Below are positions 4,351-7,491 of a stretch of 7,491 nucleotides of DNA, piece after piece (positions within the stretch are counted from its first letter, which is position 1; the number at the start of each line of letters is the position of its first letter). Made by a program: the position numbers and the translations under genes. The notes under the pieces were generated by a model that saw only the letters and a program-made list of their open reading frames with translations, searched no databases and had not been told where the DNA came from. Source of the DNA: CAZOOA01 sp964581355 (lineage in GTDB: Bacteria > Bacillota > Dethiobacteria > DTU022 > UBA8154); the NCBI GenBank assembly GCA_964581355.1, contig CAZOOA010000097.1, positions 1-7,491 of the forward strand. The letters are read 5' to 3'.

Positions 4351-6735
4351 TTAAAGGGAGGCTTCTCCATTTTCACTGCTTCCTGCCGGCGGGAGTGAGG
4401 GAGGCGTCCAAAATTCAAGGGAGTCCATGGATTCTCCACTGGTCTGAATTAGCTGCCCTTTAAACAGCTCTACAATTTGCTGGATGTAGTAATCGCTCTG
4501 GGATTCCTCTCCGGCAGGATCCCGGTGCTTCTGTGCTTTTTGGGCCGGGGCCGAACCGGCAACTTCCCCCGGGGGCTCTATTTGTCCCTCAGAACGTTCT
4601 CCTTCCAACCCTCCGCTGTCCCGGGCTTTTTCTTTCTCTGCAGACTCATGGAGGATAAAGCGCAGTTCCACGGGGGAACCCAGCAGTTCCTGCAGCAGGG
4701 TGGAAAGCATTTCCCTGTTTTCTCTATCCTCCAGACGCCTGACCAGCACTTTACCTGAAGAAGGCGCTAACCCCACGGTAAAGACACCCTCTTTCCAGGA
4801 AAGAGGTCGGGCGTTGGTCCATTCCAGGTAGCCCAGCAGGTAGCCCGCCTGGGATTTTCGGTTTTTTTTCAGCCCCGAAAGCACCTGCTCCGACCACAGT
4901 TTTTCCAGGTCAACGGAACCCGGTTTTTGTGCCGCAGGTGTTTTTTCTGCCCTTTGTCCCGGGGGCTGTTCGTCTGTCCGGGCCGGGGGGTCCGGCTCTT
5001 TTTCCCCGGGTGCGGGCGTGGGGTTCTTTGTTTCAACGGTTTCCTGCTCTGTCAGGCTGGATGAGCCATGTCCCGGCTCCAGGGCCGGCTTTTCTGCCCG
5101 GGTAGCGGTCCAATCATCGCCTTCATCGCCTGCTGTTTCTTCCCCTTCACTTTCCGGTGGAGGGCTTGTATAGATGATATCCCCCTGATCGTCGGAAAAA
5201 TCGGGGGCTGGCTTTTTTGTCTTGGCCGGGGTGGAGGATTCTCCCGGTGACGGTGCAAGTGAGCTGATTGGAGTTTCAGCCGGCCCCTCACCCGCTATCC
5301 CGGCCCCTGTTTCTGGTTCTGTTTCTGTTTCTGTTTCCGATTCCGTCTCTGTCTTCTCTTTTGGGAAGGCAGTTTTGTTTTCAGTTGCCGCAATTTCAGC
5401 TGCAGCAGCGGTAGCACTGGATTCCTGTTCTGCTGCGCTGTCTCCCTTACCGGGCTGTTTTTTTGGTCCGGACAGGCTTCGGTCGCTGTGCTCTGCCGCT
5501 TCATTCTCCCTGGATATTTCACGTAAGCCTGGAGCACCGGCTTTTAGCAGCTTTTCTTCCAGCTCTTCCAGGCGGGTAAGCAGTTCTGCCGGGTCCAGGT
5601 AATTACGGAAACGGTAGGCCCGGGCCAGCTTTAAAAAGGCCAATTCAAACAAAAAGTGGGGCTGGGAGGCGCCTTTAAGCTGGTAGGTCAAGTTCTGGAT
5701 AATCTCCAACATCTCCAGGATGACCCGGTGGTCCATTTTGCCCCGGTGTTCCAGCAGGTACGGCTCCAGGGCCGGCACGTCTTCCAGGGCCTTTTCCTGC
5801 TTTTCACCGGACTGGAGCAGGATCAGCTTGCGCAGGTACAAAAGCATCTCCCGCAGAAAACGATGCAGGTCCCGTCCACGAAAAACAATCTCTTTGATTT
5901 CCGCCAGTCCGGACCGGATATCTTCCTGGATAATACTTTCCATCAGCCGGTAGATGGCTTCCGGGGAAGCCAGGCCCAGGATCTCCAAAACCTCCTGGTG
6001 GGAAATGCCTTCCCCGCCGTAGGCCCGGCACTGTTCCAAAAAACCCATGGCATCCCGCAGGGAACCTTCCGCCTGGCGGGCGAGCAAAAATAGAGACTCT
6101 TCATCCACCTGAAATTCTATGACTTCGGCAACTTCCCGAAGGCGTTGGGCCACCTGGCGGGTTTCCAGCAGGTGGAAATCAAAGCGCTGGCAGCGGGAAA
6201 TGACCGTCAGGGGAAGTTTATGGGTTTCTGTGGTAGCCAGGATAAAGACCACCCGGGGCGGAGGTTCTTCCAGGGTCTTGAGCAGGGCGTTGAAGGCCTC
6301 GTTGGTCAACATGTGGACCTCGTCAATAATGTAAACCTTGTAGCGGTTCTGGGCCGAGGCATAGCGCACTTTTTCCCGCAGCTCGCGGATCTCGTCAATA
6401 CCGCGGTTGGAGGCAGCGTCGATTTCCTGTACATCCACGTTGCGCCCCTCCGTGATCTCTATGCAAAAACGGCAGCGATTGCAGGGCTCCCCTTTGACAC
6501 CTTCCTGGCAGTTCAAAGCCTTGGCCAGCAGTTTTGCCATGGTCGTTTTGCCTGTGCCCCGCAAGCCGCAAAAAAGGTAGGCGTGGGCTACCCGACCACC
6601 CTCCAGGGCGTTTTGCAGGGTACGGGTTACGTGTTCCTGTCCGACTACCTCAGAAAAAAGCTGGGGACGCCAACGCCGGTAAAGGGCGGTATATGCCTGT
6701 TTGCCTTCCAGGCCCTTTTCTTCGATTGGATTCAA
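4351..6735 (-). CDS. dnaX: DNA polymerase III subunits gamma/tau (clamp loader)
   Basis: Tau is the ATPase subunit of the clamp loader and links polymerase to helicase at the fork. Numbering is from the TTG start (794 residues). Seen: AYTALYRRWRP, the family's usual N terminus, at 14-24; Walker A GLRGTGKT (57-64); zinc cysteines 76, 85, 88 and 91; Walker B DEVH (138-141); sensor 1 TTET (168-171); SRC arginine finger (180-182); sensor 2 GSLRDA (224-229). Clamp-loader domain III reaches about 400, then an acidic, Pro-rich linker to about 605, a tau-type C-terminal domain (about 608-700) and a tail. It is some 230 residues longer than Bacillus DnaX, mostly because of the linker. Start choice: an in-frame GTG at 6744 lacks a ribosome binding site, whereas TTG at 6735 has GAGGTG six bases upstream, overlapping that GTG. 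A sigma-A promoter lies about 210 bases upstream; ybaB and recR follow. Confidence 0.96.
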   Translation of the reverse strand: MNPIEEKGLEGKQAYTALYRRWRPQLFSEVVGQEHVTRTLQNALEGGRVAHAYLFCGLRGTGKTTMAKLLAKALNCQEGVKGEPCNRCRFCIEITEGRNVDVQEIDAASNRGIDEIRELREKVRYASAQNRYKVYIIDEVHMLTNEAFNALLKTLEEPPPRVVFILATTETHKLPLTVISRCQRFDFHLLETRQVAQRLREVAEVIEFQVDEESLFLLARQAEGSLRDAMGFLEQCRAYGGEGISHQEVLEILGLASPEAIYRLMESIIQEDIRSGLAEIKEIVFRGRDLHRFLREMLLYLRKLILLQSGEKQEKALEDVPALEPYLLEHRGKMDHRVILEMLEIIQNLTYQLKGASQPHFLFELAFLKLARAYRFRNYLDPAELLTRLEELEEKLLKAGAPGLREISRENEAAEHSDRSLSGPKKQPGKGDSAAEQESSATAAAAEIAATENKTAFPKEKTETESETETETEPETGAGIAGEGPAETPISSLAPSPGESSTPAKTKKPAPDFSDDQGDIIYTSPPPESEGEETAGDEGDDWTATRAEKPALEPGHGSSSLTEQETVETKNPTPAPGEKEPDPPARTDEQPPGQRAEKTPAAQKPGSVDLEKLWSEQVLSGLKKNRKSQAGYLLGYLEWTNARPLSWKEGVFTVGLAPSSGKVLVRRLEDRENREMLSTLLQELLGSPVELRFILHESAEKEKARDSGGLEGERSEGQIEPPGEVAGSAPAQKAQKHRDPAGEESQSDYYIQQIVELFKGQLIQTSGESMDSLEFWTPPSLPPAGSSENGEASL
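4832..4867 (-). promoter_or_regulatory. Candidate programmed frameshift or slippage site in dnaX
   Basis: On the minus strand an A8 run (4869-4862) followed by C gives the in-frame slippery heptamer A_AAA_AAC (4867-4861). A 7-base spacer then leads to an imperfect hairpin, CCCAGG...CCTG-CT-GGG (4853-4832), and SD-like GGAG and AGGTG lie upstream. A -1 shift would end at TAA (4753-4751), giving about 661 instead of 794 residues. dnaX makes a short gamma form by frameshifting in E. coli and by slippage on an A run in Thermus. Confidence 0.35.
5307..5354 (-). repeat. Hexanucleotide repeat in the dnaX linker
   Basis: Eight consecutive hexamers on the plus strand, variants of CTGTTT (units ctgttt, ctggtt, ctgttt three times, ccgatt, ccgtct, ctgtct). 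On the coding strand they produce an alternating Glu-Thr tract. The unit is a multiple of three, so copy-number change alters linker length without breaking the frame. Confidence 0.85.
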
Positions 6736-6946
6736 CAGCTGCACCTCAGCAATCTTAATGGCAGGTATTTCCCACCTGAATAAAGTCTTGGAGAATAATG
6801 GTTCTGCGCTTTATGAGCTCTTTTCCGTACAGCCTGTTCCCACAGCCTGCCGGAGCCAAAACAGAAAAGTTTAAAAACCATCAGCTTAAAAAGAGGATAT
6901 CTGCATATTCCAGTCGAAACAACGAAACAAGTGGAAAACCTCTCTT

Positions 6947-6975
6947 ACTATACCAAAAATAATTCGTGATGCCAA
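6947..6975 (-). promoter_or_regulatory. Sigma-A promoter of dnaX
   Basis: On the minus strand TTGGCA (6975-6970), an ideal 17-base spacer and TATAGT (6952-6947) make a near-consensus housekeeping promoter. Transcription would start near 6940, leaving a leader of about 205 bases before the TTG start. The leader contains a short palindrome, CAGGT/ACCTG (6762-6778), near the ribosome binding site, but no recognised riboswitch. Confidence 0.72.
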
Positions 6976-7009
6976 ACTGATTTTCCTGCAAGCAGAGGAG
7001 GGTGAAACC

Positions 7010-7417
7010 GTGAAAGCTGATGCTGTTTACATCCTGGATCATACGGCGCTGGAAGCCTTTTGGGGCCTTCGGGACGGCCGGGAAACGGTGGAAGATATTT
7101 TTAGCCGGGCAAAGAAACAATACCTGGAAATTTACGTCACCGCCATCGACATGGGAAAGGCCTACCGGGAAATGACCCGGGAACAGGGGAAAAAGTCCGC
7201 CCGGGAAGCGCTGCAGCAAATAGAAGAGGGCCCGGCAAAAACCGTGGTGATCAACAAAAAAATTGCCGTGGAAGCTATGGAACTAGCCATGAACTTTGGG
7301 CTAGACTATCCAGACGCTTTTCCCTGCGCCATGAGCGTCATTACTGAAGGAATCCTGGTTACCGCCAAACAAGAATTAACAGTGGTCGAAGACGAACTGG
7401 AGCTGCTCCTGCTGTAA
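7010..7417 (+). CDS. PIN-domain-like protein, orphan, with partly degenerate active site
   Basis: A 135-residue protein that resembles the PIN fold of VapC-type ribonucleases. Seen: YILDHTALEAFW (7-18), matching the opening LD-T/S-AL motif with the first acidic residue Asp10, and YPDAFPCAMSVITEGILVTA (100-119), matching the DA-x-x-A...G-x-x-LVT segment with Asp102. PIN nucleases use three or four acidic residues to hold metal. Here the expected second acid lies in a weak match (AIDMGKAYREM) and the last position, normally TxD, reads TAKQE, so activity is doubtful. The GTG start is fixed by AGGAGGGTGA (6996-7005). It is divergent from dnaX, with no antitoxin-sized gene upstream; downstream is only the 71-nt repeat, four bases beyond the stop. 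A nuclease-dead relative or an unrelated small protein remains possible. Confidence 0.72.
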   Translation: MKADAVYILDHTALEAFWGLRDGRETVEDIFSRAKKQYLEIYVTAIDMGKAYREMTREQGKKSAREALQQIEEGPAKTVVINKKIAVEAMELAMNFGLDYPDAFPCAMSVITEGILVTAKQELTVVEDELELLLL

Positions 7418-7420
7418 GCA

Positions 7421-7491
7421 AGGGAACCCTGACGCCTTCCACAGAGTTACCCAGTCGCCCGGACGACAGCGCCAAAACACGGTTATTCATA
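7421..7491 (+). repeat. 71-nt repeat, copy 2, running to the window edge
   Basis: Matches 467-537 at 63 of 71 positions without gaps. It corresponds to the 3' arm of the structured element only: the 5' arm is absent, since the bases to its left are the end of the PIN-like gene. It ends with GGTTATTCATA, one change from the inverted end of copy 1. It may be a truncated element or may continue beyond the window. Confidence 0.85.

Noticed and set aside
6145..6783. 212-residue and 145-residue plus-strand ORFs opposite dnaX (5656-6783)
   Set aside because: Shadows of the conserved DnaX ATPase and clamp-loader domains, with no start signals.
1..7491. CRISPR array or transposase gene
   Set aside because: No regularly spaced repeats and no transposase, IsrB/IscB or TnpB motifs are present in the window.

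Overview
The window reads as a moderately GC-rich, spore-forming Clostridia-type Firmicute (Peptococcaceae/Desulfotomaculales-like is my guess; no marker fixes the genus). The reasons are the Firmicute gene string dnaX-ybaB-recR, two sporulation-associated genes (spoIID and a ywmB homologue), strong GGAGG Shine-Dalgarno sites and U-rich intrinsic terminators. A run of exactly 100 N flanked by an exact 55-nt duplication shows that the sequence is a scaffold of short-read contigs.

Layout. At the left edge (1-74, minus strand) is the first 24 codons of an unidentified protein behind a strong ribosome binding site and a possible forespore-type promoter. Positions 259-536 hold a 278-nt element with 10-bp inverted ends (ATGAAAAACC/GGTTTTTCAT). 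Almost its whole length can be paired into one long branched rod. Its last 71 nt recur, 63/71 identical and on the same strand, at the extreme right edge (7421-7491). Size, ATGA edge, foldedness, repetition and lack of a protein suggest an orphan HEARO/OMEGA (IsrB/IscB-type) RNA or a MITE-like descendant; this is inference and untested. spoIID (610-1710, plus) follows directly, with a sigma-E-like promoter a few bases beyond the element. Its codons 6-13 contain a textbook intrinsic terminator for the opposite strand.

ywmB (1772-2545, minus) converges on spoIID and has no terminator of its own before it, so the antisense terminator inside spoIID may end its transcript. Upstream of ywmB come the scaffold gap and then the terminator of the dnaX-ybaB-recR unit (minus strand, 6735-2908). 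That unit starts from a good sigma-A promoter (TTGGCA-17-TATAGT). It encodes the clamp-loader tau subunit, a nucleoid-associated YbaB protein and the recombination mediator RecR, a replication/repair housekeeping group. dnaX has a very long acidic linker and, near its 3' end, an A8 run forming the heptamer A_AAA_AAC followed by a hairpin, a candidate programmed frameshift site.

Divergent from dnaX is an orphan PIN-domain-like gene (7010-7417, plus) with no visible antitoxin; the 71-nt repeat starts 4 nt after its stop codon.

Gene-free stretches: 75-258 holds only the putative promoter and a small GC hairpin; 2546-3010 holds the ywmB leader, the gap and the terminator; 4056-4350 holds hairpins but no recognised RNA; 6736-7009 holds the dnaX leader and promoter.
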